From contig NZ_LMOZ01000003.1 of assembly GCF_001423695.1 (NCBI RefSeq), forward strand, positions 291,018-355,017: a DNA stretch of 64,000 nucleotides, given 5' to 3'. Positions within the stretch are counted from its first letter, which is position 1. Each line of letters opens with the position of its first letter. Under the pieces are notes generated by a model. The model was not told the DNA's origin and did not search any database. It saw only the letters and a program-made list of their open reading frames with translations. This DNA comes from Leifsonia sp. Leaf336. GTDB taxonomy: Bacteria; Actinomycetota; Actinomycetes; Actinomycetales; Microbacteriaceae. The position numbers were made by a program, and so were the translations under genes. Positions 1 through 7,921 of the stretch are shown piece by piece.

Positions 1-698
1 GAGAGGTGGAGCTGGAGCACCTTGGGCGCTTCCGACCCGTCGCGGCCGGACTCGCGCATCCCCTCGTCGAATCGGTCCATCAGGGCGGAGACCTTCTCCA
101 GCGGGGCCCCCACCGTGATCAGGCCGTCCGCTGTGCGACCCGCACGCTTCGCGGTGACCGGGCCCGACGTAGCGATCAAGATGGGGGGAGCCTGATCAGG
201 CATCGTCCAGAGCCGTGCGGATTCGAGCTTGTAGTAGGTCCCGGTGTGCTTGACCTCACGGCCCGCCGCCGACGCGGCGAACAGCTTCTTGATGATGTCG
301 ACGGCCTCGAACATCCGGCTGATCCGTTCGGGGGTCTCCGGCCAGTACGCGCCGGTGAAATGCTCGTTGAGCGCCTCACCCGAGCCCAGGCCGAGCCAGT
401 GCCGCCCCGGATACATGGCCTCGAGCGTCGCCGACGCCTGAGCGACCATCGCCGGATGCCAGCGGAAAGTGGGCGCCGTCACGCCAGGTCCGATATCGCC
501 GACGGTGCGCTCGCCGAGAGCCGCAAGCACGTTCCAGACGAATGCGGACTGGCCCTGGGCCGGCACCCACGGCTGAAAGTGATCAGCGGCCATCACGCCA
601 CTGAATCCAGCCTGCTCCGCCGCCACGGAGAGCTCGACGGCGTCGCGGGGGTGGAACTGCTCGAGCATCGCCGAGTATCCGATCGTGAAATCCTTCAT
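1..698 (-). CDS. F420-dependent glucose-6-phosphate dehydrogenase-like LLM oxidoreductase (3' end cut by window edge)
   Basis: Member of the luciferase-like (LLM) family, close to the F420-dependent sugar-6-phosphate dehydrogenase branch. The start is ATG at 698, preceded by GGAGG, and overlaps the stop of the upstream kinase gene (ATGA). About 232 codons are visible and the C-terminus lies outside the window. The N-terminus reads MKDFTIGYSAMLEQF, followed by the FGD-type signatures DHFQPW (about residue 40) and GSGEALNE (about residue 108). In mycobacterial FGD these hold the catalytic His and Trp and an F420-side Glu. From this I infer oxidation of a phosphorylated sugar with reduction of F420. 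It is the last visible gene of the operon reading left from 5169. The substrate need not be glucose 6-phosphate. Family is confident, substrate is not. Confidence 0.85.
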   Translation of the reverse strand, partial: MKDFTIGYSAMLEQFHPRDAVELSVAAEQAGFSGVMAADHFQPWVPAQGQSAFVWNVLAALGERTVGDIGPGVTAPTFRWHPAMVAQASATLEAMYPGRHWLGLGSGEALNEHFTGAYWPETPERISRMFEAVDIIKKLFAASAAGREVKHTGTYYKLESARLWTMPDQAPPILIATSGPVTAKRAGRTADGLITVGAPLEKVSALMDRFDEGMRESGRDGSEAPKVLQLHL

Positions 699-1633
699 GG
701 TGTCCTCCATTCGATGGGAGTGAGGTCGGACGCTCGCGGCAGCCCGTTGATGACGCCGGCATGCCGGACGCTGTACCCGGCGGCACGGTTGGCGAAATCG
801 GTCGCATCGCCGACATCGGCACCGCGACCGATCGCGACCGCGAACGCCCCGGTGAACGTGTCACCGGCACCCGTCGTGTCGACGGCGCGCACTGCGTCCA
901 CGGCGCGGGCCTCCACGGTGACGCCGTCGCTGATCACGGCTCCGCGAGCGCCCCGGGTGATGACGACCGTGGAGCGGGTGCGGCGGGCTAGCGTGCGGGC
1001 GATCTCCTCGGCGTCTCCTGGCCGGTTGTCGCCGGCGACCCCGAGCAGCGCCAGTGCCTCGTGCTCGTTGGGAAGCACGAAGTCGACCACGTCCCAGAGG
1101 CTCTCGTCGAGCTGGTCGGGTGCGAACGCCGGTGCCGGGTTCAGGATGGTCGTCGCGCCGTTGCGCTTCGCCCGGCGCAGAACTTCGAATGTGTACTCGA
1201 CGGGCGCCTCGTTCTGGACGACCGCGATCCAACCCGGTCCGGCGATGGCGTCGGTGACCGCCGCGTGCTCGGCGGTCAGGTCCGCCATGGCGCCGAGTCC
1301 GACGGTGATGCAGTTCTCGCCACTGCGATCTACCACGATCGCTCCCGACATGGTCGGCGAAGCCGGGAATTCCTCGACCACGGCGACGACTCCTTCCGTG
1401 CGCCAGAGCGCGCGAGCGGCATCGGCAGAATGGTCGCCACCGAGCGCTGTCATGAACGTCACCTCCGCGCCGAGTCTCGCGGCGCAGACCGCCTGGTTCG
1501 ACCCCTTCCCACCGTGGTCCGTGCCGACGCGGGCGGCGATCACGGTCTCCCCCGCCGCCGGCGCGCGGTCGACCACGTAGCGTGTGCTCACCCCGTAGCT
1601 GCCGGCCACGAGGATCTTCGGCGTGACACTCAT
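695..1633 (-). CDS. PfkB-family carbohydrate kinase (ribokinase-like)
   Basis: Predicted cytosolic ATP-dependent sugar kinase of 312 residues, the normal length for ribokinases. The substrate-side motif GGKGSNQA is at 41-48, NPAPA at 165-169, and the ATP/catalytic signature DTTGAGDTFTGAF at 252-264 with the base Asp at 258. It overlaps both neighbours by four bases (ATGA at 1630-1633 and 695-698), so it is translationally coupled between the zinc dehydrogenase and the FGD-like gene. With an RbsD-like mutarotase and a BMP importer under the same operator, a ribose-like or nucleoside-derived sugar is the likely substrate. The exact sugar is not readable from sequence. Confidence 0.9.
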   Translation of the reverse strand: MSVTPKILVAGSYGVSTRYVVDRAPAAGETVIAARVGTDHGGKGSNQAVCAARLGAEVTFMTALGGDHSADAARALWRTEGVVAVVEEFPASPTMSGAIVVDRSGENCITVGLGAMADLTAEHAAVTDAIAGPGWIAVVQNEAPVEYTFEVLRRAKRNGATTILNPAPAFAPDQLDESLWDVVDFVLPNEHEALALLGVAGDNRPGDAEEIARTLARRTRSTVVITRGARGAVISDGVTVEARAVDAVRAVDTTGAGDTFTGAFAVAIGRGADVGDATDFANRAAGYSVRHAGVINGLPRASDLTPIEWRTP

Positions 1634-2664
1634 GGCGCGATCACCACCTTGTGCGCGGTCGGGTCGGTCGAGACGGCCGTGAGGGCGTCCCCGAACCGAT
1701 CGAGCGGGTAGCGGTGGGTGATGAGCCCGCGCGTGAGGACGCGTCCGCTGCGCAACGCGGCGAGCGCGTCCGGGAAGGAGGAGATCTGGGCGAAGGAGCC
1801 GGTGATCGTGATCTCTCGCCGATAGACGTCGAACGGATTGATCGTCACGGACTCGTTGGGCGAGGTGACGCCGTAGATCAGCACGGTGCCGCCGTCCCGC
1901 ACCAAGCCGAGGGCGCGCTCGGCGACCGCGGATGCACCGGTTGCATCGACGACGACGTCGTAGCCCTCCGGTGCGGCCTCGGTCAGACGCTCATAGCCGC
2001 TGCCGTCCCTGCCGATCTTCACGGCGGCGTCGACGCCGAGTGTCAGCGCGAGCCGGAGCTTGTGGTCGGACGGCGCAGCCACGGTGACATGGGCTGCACC
2101 GCCGGTCGCGAGCAGCTGGGCCAGGATCAGCCCGGTCGGCCCCGCGCCGAAGACGAGGGCACGGGAGCCGGGGGCGACCCGCAGCCGTTCGACGCCGTGG
2201 ATCGCGCAGGCGGTCGGTTCGGCGAGCACCGCGACTTCCGGAGTCAGGTCGGAGGCGTCGAAGCACCACGCAGCCGGCGCCACCATGTACTCCGCGAATG
2301 CGCCGGGCCCCGTGACGCCGAGGGCGGTCAGGTTCGCGCAGAGCAGCGGGCGCCCGCGCCGGCAGTTCGAGCAGGTTCCACAGCCGCCCACCCCGGTCGC
2401 CACGATCCGCTGCCCGATCCGAAAGCCGTCGACCCCGTCGCCGATCGCGTCGACGATGCCGACGGGTTCGTGCCCGGGCGTCAGTGGAAAGGCCGCGAAG
2501 AACGACCCGTCGTGGATGTGGTGGTCTGTGCCGCAGACTCCCGCGAGCTCGACACGAAACCGGAGCTCGCCCGGGCCCGGCGACGGTGTCGGGATCTCGT
2601 GCACCCGGAACACTTCAGGTGCGTCGTAGACGATCGCTCTCATGCTGTCCTTCTCTTCGCTCAT
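1630..2664 (-). CDS. Zinc-dependent alcohol/polyol dehydrogenase (MDR family)
   Basis: Medium-chain zinc dehydrogenase of 344 residues, NAD(P)-linked. Visible features are the catalytic-zinc Cys in CGTDH (Cys44), GHEPVG with the second zinc ligand (64-69), the four structural-zinc cysteines in CGTCSNCRRGRPLLC (95, 98, 101, 109), and a Rossmann segment containing GAGPTG. I chose ATG at 2664 because GAGGTG lies six bases upstream. ATG at 2643 (MRAIVYD) with GAAGG is an equally possible start. It follows the hydantoinase gene after an 11-base gap and overlaps the kinase. Threonine/sorbitol-type dehydrogenases are the nearest relatives. A hydroxyl group of the sugar or side chain of the imported compound is a plausible target. 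Confidence 0.88.
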   Translation of the reverse strand: MSEEKDSMRAIVYDAPEVFRVHEIPTPSPGPGELRFRVELAGVCGTDHHIHDGSFFAAFPLTPGHEPVGIVDAIGDGVDGFRIGQRIVATGVGGCGTCSNCRRGRPLLCANLTALGVTGPGAFAEYMVAPAAWCFDASDLTPEVAVLAEPTACAIHGVERLRVAPGSRALVFGAGPTGLILAQLLATGGAAHVTVAAPSDHKLRLALTLGVDAAVKIGRDGSGYERLTEAAPEGYDVVVDATGASAVAERALGLVRDGGTVLIYGVTSPNESVTINPFDVYRREITITGSFAQISSFPDALAALRSGRVLTRGLITHRYPLDRFGDALTAVSTDPTAHKVVIAP

Positions 2665-2675
2665 CGTCGTCACCT

Positions 2676-4115
2676 CTAGACGCCCGGTCCGTCGAGCACG
2701 GTGCGGTCGAGCCAGCGGGGCAGCCACTGGCCGTGGTCGAGCGAACCGACCAGCCGGCCGTCCTCGACCACCACCTCGCCGCGGACCAGCGTCGTCACCG
2801 GCCACCCCGTGCAGTCCCAGCCTTCCCAGATGCTGTAATCGCCGTCGTGGTGAAGGTCGTCCATCGTGATCGATCTCTCAACGCGTGGATCCCAGAGCAC
2901 GATGTCCGCGTCCGACCCGACCGCGATCGCTCCTTTCCGCGGATAGAGTCCGAGCACCTTGGCCGGGCGCGTCGAGAAGACGTCCACGAACGCACGCAGC
3001 GACAGCGCTCCGCCCACGACGCCCTCGGTGTACGTGATGACGCCGCGGGTCTCGATGCCGGCGTGACCACCACAGGCCGTCTCGACCGTTCGCCCGCCCA
3101 CCTTGGTCGCGTAGTCGGTCGTGTACTCGTCAGTGGCGACGGTCGTCAGGGTGCCGTCGATGAGGCCTTTCCAGAGCGCTTCGCGGTCGGACTCGGTCTT
3201 CAATGCCGGATAGGTCTGGATCTTGCCGCCGTCCGGCTGCTTGTAGTCCTCGGCGGTGAAGCAGAGGTAGTTGTGCAGCACCTCGCCGTAGATCGGTTGG
3301 CCGGCCGCTCGCGCCTGGGCGATCACCCGCGCGCCGGACTCCCCCGTGACGTGCACGAAGTAGACGGCCGTGCCGTTCTCCCGCGCGAGCCGGCACACCT
3401 TCTGGAAGGCCAGCTCCTCCGAGGTCGAGGAGTGGACCAGGTGGAGGTTGTACCACTGATCGCGGTTCTCGCGCTTGAGCTTCGCCTCCATGTGCGTGAC
3501 GAGCTCGTCGCACTCGGCGTGGACGAGCAGCATGCCGCCGGCGGCGCTCAGCTCGCCCATGAAGTCGAGCATCGGGCCGTCATCCATCTTGACGCCCTCC
3601 TGTGCCGTGGTGACGCAGGTCGTGAACGCCTTGAACGTAGGGATCCCGGCGCCCACCGCACGATCGATGTTCGCGAGCAGCGCGTCCGACGGGTTCCCGA
3701 CGACTCCGGGATGGAACGTGTAGTCCACGTACGATTTGCGGTCGAACAGGGCACGGCGTCGCTCGACCGCCGCGACGGGGTCGTCGGTGTTCTCGTCGTG
3801 CACGCCGAGAAAGGCGAAGGAGGCGATGGTGGTCGTCCCGCCGAAGGCCGCCGCGCGGCTGGAGCCTTCTGGACCCTGCAGCCATACCTCTTCGCCCTTC
3901 GTCCATCCGCGGTGGGCGGGCTCCAGGATGTGAGCGTGCGCCTCGACACCGCCGGGGAGCACCTGCAGGCCGGCCGCGTCGATGTGGCGCCGCGCCTCAT
4001 GCTGCGATCCCGGCTCGATGAGCTCGACGATCCGACCGTCCCTGATGCCGATGTCGAGGTGGCCCTCGGTCTCGGGGGTGACGACGTAACCGTTGCTGAT
4101 CAAGACATCAAACAT
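2676..4115 (-). CDS. Dihydropyrimidinase/hydantoinase-like cyclic amidohydrolase
   Basis: Amidohydrolase of 479 residues, full length for the D-hydantoinase/dihydropyrimidinase/allantoinase group. The metal site is complete: HAH at 60-62, the lysine expected to be carboxylated in FKAF (Lys162), His199 in VHAE, His255 in VHVTGE and Asp329 in ATDEY. The usual GTDHC around the last Asp reads ATDEY here, so it is not a standard dihydropyrimidinase. The start ATG at 4115 has AAAGGA upstream and overlaps the preceding LLM gene by eight bases. It should hydrolyse a cyclic amide such as a hydantoin, dihydropyrimidine or other ureide. In this operon it is the key hint that the imported compound contains such a ring. 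Confidence 0.88.
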   Translation of the reverse strand: MFDVLISNGYVVTPETEGHLDIGIRDGRIVELIEPGSQHEARRHIDAAGLQVLPGGVEAHAHILEPAHRGWTKGEEVWLQGPEGSSRAAAFGGTTTIASFAFLGVHDENTDDPVAAVERRRALFDRKSYVDYTFHPGVVGNPSDALLANIDRAVGAGIPTFKAFTTCVTTAQEGVKMDDGPMLDFMGELSAAGGMLLVHAECDELVTHMEAKLKRENRDQWYNLHLVHSSTSEELAFQKVCRLARENGTAVYFVHVTGESGARVIAQARAAGQPIYGEVLHNYLCFTAEDYKQPDGGKIQTYPALKTESDREALWKGLIDGTLTTVATDEYTTDYATKVGGRTVETACGGHAGIETRGVITYTEGVVGGALSLRAFVDVFSTRPAKVLGLYPRKGAIAVGSDADIVLWDPRVERSITMDDLHHDGDYSIWEGWDCTGWPVTTLVRGEVVVEDGRLVGSLDHGQWLPRWLDRTVLDGPGV

Positions 4116-5169
4116 GCGATTTCCTTTCGGGGAGCACGATGTGCTCGTGTAGCGATGGCAGGATGTGGGTCGCCCACGCGTCCGGGCGCCGGTGCAGTCC
4201 GCCCGGGGGCGAGTCGTTCGCGCAGTCGTGGTTGACGGCGCCGGCCTCGGCCGCGGCGAGGACCTGGGACACGCACTCGGCGGGGGTTCCCGCGATGGTG
4301 TAGCGGGACACCAAGTAGTCGTCGACGCCGGTTCGGCGTGCGATGCGCCGGTACTCGTCGCGCTGCTCGCGGGTCGGCGCTCCGTGGGAGAGCAGGTTGT
4401 ACGCCTCGCCCAGCTCCACGATGCCGGCGGTGTACCGCTCGGGGATGAACTTGCCGACCGTGCCGGATCTGCTGATGTGGTGCGCCAGACTGGCGACGTG
4501 CCAGAGGGCTCCGTCACGGGCGGCGTCGCCGTCTTCGTCGACGTACCAGGGCGCGGTGTACCAGGCCTCCAGCTCGTCCGCGTCACGGCCCGCCTCGCCC
4601 GCCCCGCGGTTGAGCATGGCTCTGCACGACTCGACCGTCTCCGGCGCGATCCCGAGCCCGAAGATCACACCGTCGCCGACAGCGCCCGCGACGCGGATCG
4701 CTCGCGCGCCGTGCGCGGCCACCCAGATCGGGATCGGATTCTCCGCCGGACGCATCCTGAGCTCGTTGCCCTCCCAGACGGCCGTCCCCTCGGTGAGCAG
4801 TCCGCGAACCGCACGGACGTACGCGCTGAGCCGGTCGAGCGGCGCAGCGCGTCCCGCGAGGTTGTAGACGCCGCTGTCGCCGGTGCCGATGCCGATGACG
4901 ACACGTCCGGGTGCGAGGGCGTCGAGCGTGGCGGCCGCGCTGGCGGTGACGACCGGATGACGGGTCAGCGGGTTGGTGACCCAGGTCCCGATGCGCAGGG
5001 TCGACGTGGTCGAGGCGACGTCGGCGAGTGTGATCCACGGATCGAGGTAGAGAGCCGGGGAATCCCAGATCCCGACCCGGTCGTAACCGGCTGCCTCAGC
5101 CGCGGCGGCGACGGAGCGGACCTCGCCGAGGTCGGACGGGTTCATGCTGAACCCGAAGCGTAGTTCCAT
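4108..5169 (-). CDS. LLM-class flavin/F420-dependent oxidoreductase (Mer-like)
   Basis: First gene of the minus-strand catabolic operon, 353 residues, with AGGGAG upstream of ATG 5169. The luciferase-like barrel is recognisable from FGFSMNPSDL at the start, RIGTWVTNPLTRHP (about 59-72) and APGRVVIGIGTGDS (about 86-99). This pattern resembles F420-dependent methylene-tetrahydromethanopterin reductase-like enzymes. Pyrimidine-ring-opening RutA belongs to the same wide superfamily, which is of interest next to a hydantoinase. Whether it uses F420 or FMN cannot be read directly. The F420 genes only 9 kb away favour F420. It differs in sequence from the FGD-like gene at 1-698, so the operon carries two LLM enzymes for probably different steps. 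Confidence 0.85.
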   Translation of the reverse strand: MELRFGFSMNPSDLGEVRSVAAAAEAAGYDRVGIWDSPALYLDPWITLADVASTTSTLRIGTWVTNPLTRHPVVTASAAATLDALAPGRVVIGIGTGDSGVYNLAGRAAPLDRLSAYVRAVRGLLTEGTAVWEGNELRMRPAENPIPIWVAAHGARAIRVAGAVGDGVIFGLGIAPETVESCRAMLNRGAGEAGRDADELEAWYTAPWYVDEDGDAARDGALWHVASLAHHISRSGTVGKFIPERYTAGIVELGEAYNLLSHGAPTREQRDEYRRIARRTGVDDYLVSRYTIAGTPAECVSQVLAAAEAGAVNHDCANDSPPGGLHRRPDAWATHILPSLHEHIVLPERKSHV

Positions 5170-5196
5170 GAGACTCCCTCTGTCGTCACGGGGTGT

Positions 5197-5240
5197 TAAA
5201 ACGTTTTTGCAAATGTACCTTCCAGAGCAGCGTTGGTCTA
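5197..5240 (-). promoter_or_regulatory. Promoter of the LLM-hydantoinase operon with LacI-type operator O1
   Basis: On the minus strand a -35 TAGACC (5240-5235), a 17-base spacer and a -10 TACATT (5217-5212) are followed directly by TTGCAAAAACGTTTT, whose core AAAACGTTTT (5198-5207) is a palindrome with a central CG, as LacI-family operators have. The site covers the expected transcription start (about 5205), so a bound repressor would block initiation. The divergent LacI gene starts 76 bases to the right, so the site may also autoregulate it. Confidence 0.75.
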
Positions 5241-5286
5241 GTCTTTTTTTGCCTGGCCGCCAGCCCGGTTCGAGACGGGAGTACGC

Positions 5287-6306
5287 ATGGCCGAGAACAA
5301 GCGGCCCACGATCGTGGACGTGGCCAAGGAAGCCGGGGTCTCGGTCTCCACCGCCTCCAACGCGCTGACCGGAGTGCGCCGCGTCAAGCCGGAGACCCGG
5401 CGCCGCGTCCGGAAGATCGCAGACCAGCTCGGCTACGAGCCGAACCTCGTCGCACGCTCCCTTGTGAGCAAGCGCTCCAGCATGGTCGGCATCCTGATGC
5501 CCGACATCACAGACAACTTCCTCACCGCCTTCGTGCGCGGCGTCGAGCGCGTCGTCGCGCCGCAGGGGCTGGGCCTGATGATCGGCGACTCGGGCAACGA
5601 CTCGGACCGGGAGGAGCGCTACCTCAAGGCGTTTCAGGACCGCCGCGTGGAGGGTCTCCTGATCGTCCCGACGGCAGGGACCGACCTCGCCCAGGTCAAC
5701 GCGATCGCGGATGAGATCCCCACCGTCGTCGTCGACCGCGAGATCTACGGCTGGACGGGCGACTTCGTCAGCTGCGACCATCGCAGAGGCGCGGAGATGC
5801 TGGTGGACCACCTGGTCTCGCTCGGTCACACCAGGATCGCGCAGCTGGCGGGCGACCAGGAGCTGTCGAGCGCCAGGACGCGGCACTCGGCCACCAGGGC
5901 ACGGCTCGCCGACCATGGCCTGTTCAGCGTGACGGAGGGATTCAGCAGCTTCACCACCGAGGACGCGAAGGACCAGGCGGCCCGCATCGTCGCCCGAGCC
6001 CACGACTACACCGCGCTCATCGGCGGAGACGACCTCCTGGCGTTGGCCGCGCTCGGCGCCGCGCACCGCGCCGGCGTCTCGGTGCCGAACGACCTGAGCG
6101 TCGCAGGCTTCGACGACATCTCGTTCGCAGAGCTCGCCTGGCCGGCCCTCACGACGGTGCGCCAGCCTGTGGAACGGATCGCGACGGAGGCGACGCGGCT
6201 CCTTCTGGAGCGCGAGGCGGGACCCGGACGGCATGTGCTGCTGCAGCCGGAACTCGTCGTACGAGACTCCACCGCGGCGCCTGGCGGCGACACCACGTCC
6301 GCCTGA
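5287..6306 (+). CDS. LacI-family transcriptional regulator of the catabolic island
   Basis: Regulator of 339 residues. The N-terminal helix-turn-helix is typical (TIVDVAKEAGVSVSTASNAL, about residues 8-27), then the hinge, and a periplasmic-binding-protein-like effector domain from about residue 60 to the end (VGILMPDITDNF, SVAGFDDI). The start ATG 5287 has GGGAG upstream. It is transcribed away from the LLM-hydantoinase operon and precedes rbsD-like and P1 peptidase genes on the same strand. Matching operators at 5197-5211, 6352-6365 and 13480-13498 place it as local repressor of all three units. The effector is probably a sugar, sugar phosphate or nucleoside intermediate, which is inference. 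Confidence 0.93.
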   Translation: MAENKRPTIVDVAKEAGVSVSTASNALTGVRRVKPETRRRVRKIADQLGYEPNLVARSLVSKRSSMVGILMPDITDNFLTAFVRGVERVVAPQGLGLMIGDSGNDSDREERYLKAFQDRRVEGLLIVPTAGTDLAQVNAIADEIPTVVVDREIYGWTGDFVSCDHRRGAEMLVDHLVSLGHTRIAQLAGDQELSSARTRHSATRARLADHGLFSVTEGFSSFTTEDAKDQAARIVARAHDYTALIGGDDLLALAALGAAHRAGVSVPNDLSVAGFDDISFAELAWPALTTVRQPVERIATEATRLLLEREAGPGRHVLLQPELVVRDSTAAPGGDTTSA

Positions 6307-6309
6307 TAC

Positions 6310-6365
6310 TTGACATCCCCCGCCCTGGTCGGCTTCACTCTCCATTACGTGCAAAAACGTTTTTG
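6310..6365 (+). promoter_or_regulatory. Promoter region and LacI-type operator O2 before the rbsD-like gene
   Basis: A perfect 14-base palindrome CAAAAACGTTTTTG (6352-6365) lies 14 bases before the rbsD-like start. A TTGACA hexamer at 6310-6315 could be a -35, with the weak TTCACT (6334-6339) as -10. The -10 is uncertain. The palindrome is the best conserved copy of the local operator and would sit just downstream of transcription start. Confidence 0.65.
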
Positions 6366-6379
6366 AGAATGGAGCTCCG

Positions 6380-6805
6380 ATGCGCGCCAACAGCACCCTC
6401 TTCAACCAGCGTCTCGCCGCGGTCGTGACCGGCCTACGCTTCGACGAGCTCATCGTCATCGCCGACGCCGGTCTGCCCGTCCCGGCCGGAGTCGAGACCC
6501 TCGATCTCGCGCTCACCTACGGCAAGCCCTCCGTTGCCGAGGTCCTCTCGGTCCTCGTCGACGAGCTCGTGATCAACGAAGTCCTCGTCGCCGAGGAGAC
6601 CGCCCGCGTCAACCCGACGGTGACGGCCGCAGTCGAGCAGTTGACGGAGCCGGCCGGGATCACCGTGCGAGCGGTTCCGCACGACGACATCGAGGTGCTC
6701 ATCCGGCGAGCGAAGCTCATCGTGCAGACCGGCGAGACGACGCCGTACGGCAACGTGATCCTCTCGGGCGGGCTCGACTTCTTCGAGCTCGGAATCGCGG
6801 ACTGA
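6380..6805 (+). CDS. RbsD/FucU-family sugar mutarotase-like protein
   Basis: Small cytosolic protein of 141 residues, the usual RbsD length. Family signatures are VIADAGLPVP (26-35) and QTGETTPYGNVIL near the C-terminus. RbsD/FucU proteins convert pyranose and other anomeric forms of ribose or fucose so that a kinase can use them. The catalytic His normally found in a GHTD-type motif near residue 20 is missing: the segment reads GLRFDEL. GGAG precedes the start. It lies right behind the LacI gene and under operator O2, with a PfkB kinase in the divergent operon. A role on a ribose-like sugar is likely, but the missing His suggests altered activity or only substrate binding. Confidence 0.85.
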   Translation: MRANSTLFNQRLAAVVTGLRFDELIVIADAGLPVPAGVETLDLALTYGKPSVAEVLSVLVDELVINEVLVAEETARVNPTVTAAVEQLTEPAGITVRAVPHDDIEVLIRRAKLIVQTGETTPYGNVILSGGLDFFELGIAD

Positions 6806-6817
6806 CCGGCCGGCCCC

Positions 6818-7921
6818 GTGGAACGCAGACGCGCGGAGCAGTTCGGACTCGCCTTCGGCGACCTCCCCCGCGGCCGCTGGAACGCGATCACGGACGTCCC
6901 GGGCGTGACGGTCGGCCACGCGACGATCGTCACGGGCGACGGCGGCCTGCGCACCGGGCGCGGCCCTGTCCGGACCGGGGTGACCGTTATCCGCCCGCAC
7001 GACGGCGACCCCGTCGACGAACCGGTCTTCGCGGGCTTCCACCGCCTCAACGGCAACGGGGAACTCACGGGTGTGCAGTGGATCGAGGAGTCCGGGCTGC
7101 TGACCAGCGAGATCGCTCTGACCAACACGCACTCGGCCGGTGTCGTCCGTGACGCCCTGGTGGCGGCGGCGGTCCGCCGTCGCCGGACCCAGGGCGACCA
7201 GTGGTACCTGCCCGTCGTGGGCGAGACCTGGGACGGGATCCTCAACGACATCGACGGCCAGCACGTGACCGCGACCGACGTGTACGCGGCACTGGCGGCC
7301 GCCTCCTCGGGTCCCGTCCGGGAGGGCGGGGTCGGGGGCGGGACCGGGATGATCTGCCACGGCTTCAAGGGCGGAATCGGAACGAGCTCCCGCATCGTCG
7401 AGGTCGGGGCCTCCTCCTACGCCGTCGGGGTGCTGCTGCAGGCCAACCACGGGCGTCGCGAGCGCCTCGTCATCGACGGCCGCCCCGTCGGCCGGCTCAT
7501 CCCGCACGCGGAGGTGCCCATACCCCGCTCCGACCTCCCGGGCGGCGCCGGCTCGGTGATCGGCATCGTGGCGACAGATGCTCCGCTGCTGCCGCATCAA
7601 TGCCGTCGGCTCGCGCAACGCGTCGGCCTCGGGATCGGGCGCGCCGGCAGTACCGGGGAGAACTCGAGCGGCGACCTCTTCCTCGCCTTCAGCACCGCGG
7701 GCCGTGGAATTGTCCCGCCCGATCACAACCTGACAGGTGCGGGCGTCTTCTCTGTCGAAGCGCTGAACGGGCGGGCTGTCGGCGCCCTGTTCGACGCCGT
7801 CGTCGACGCCGCGGAGGAGGCGGTCGTGAACGCGCTCCTGGCGGCCGAGACCATGCGGGGCCGCGACGGGATCGTCGCCTACGCCCTTCCGCACGACCGA
7901 CTCGCCCAGCTCATCGGGTGA
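6818..7921 (+). CDS. P1-family (DmpA/S58) aminopeptidase/D-esterase-like protein
   Basis: Predicted self-processing N-terminal nucleophile enzyme of 367 residues. DmpA-type signatures are WNAITDVPGVTVGHA near the N-terminus, GVGGGTGMICHGFKGGIG (about 169-186) and GENSSGDLFLAFS (about 279-291) around the expected cleavage/nucleophile region. Relatives hydrolyse N-terminal amide or beta-peptide bonds of small molecules. It starts at GTG 6818, 12 bases after the rbsD-like stop, without a clear ribosome site, so coupling is likely. Its last 11 bases overlap the convergent hydrolase gene. In this regulon it may cleave an amide formed or imported with the target compound, for example an N-carbamoyl or beta-amino acid product of ring opening, which is inference. 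Confidence 0.85.
   Translation: MERRRAEQFGLAFGDLPRGRWNAITDVPGVTVGHATIVTGDGGLRTGRGPVRTGVTVIRPHDGDPVDEPVFAGFHRLNGNGELTGVQWIEESGLLTSEIALTNTHSAGVVRDALVAAAVRRRRTQGDQWYLPVVGETWDGILNDIDGQHVTATDVYAALAAASSGPVREGGVGGGTGMICHGFKGGIGTSSRIVEVGASSYAVGVLLQANHGRRERLVIDGRPVGRLIPHAEVPIPRSDLPGGAGSVIGIVATDAPLLPHQCRRLAQRVGLGIGRAGSTGENSSGDLFLAFSTAGRGIVPPDHNLTGAGVFSVEALNGRAVGALFDAVVDAAEEAVVNALLAAETMRGRDGIVAYALPHDRLAQLIG

Noticed and set aside
2643-2664. Extended N-terminus of the zinc dehydrogenase beyond 2664
   Set aside because: Upstream in-frame codons lie inside the hydantoinase gene and give an Arg/Pro-rich stretch unlike the family.
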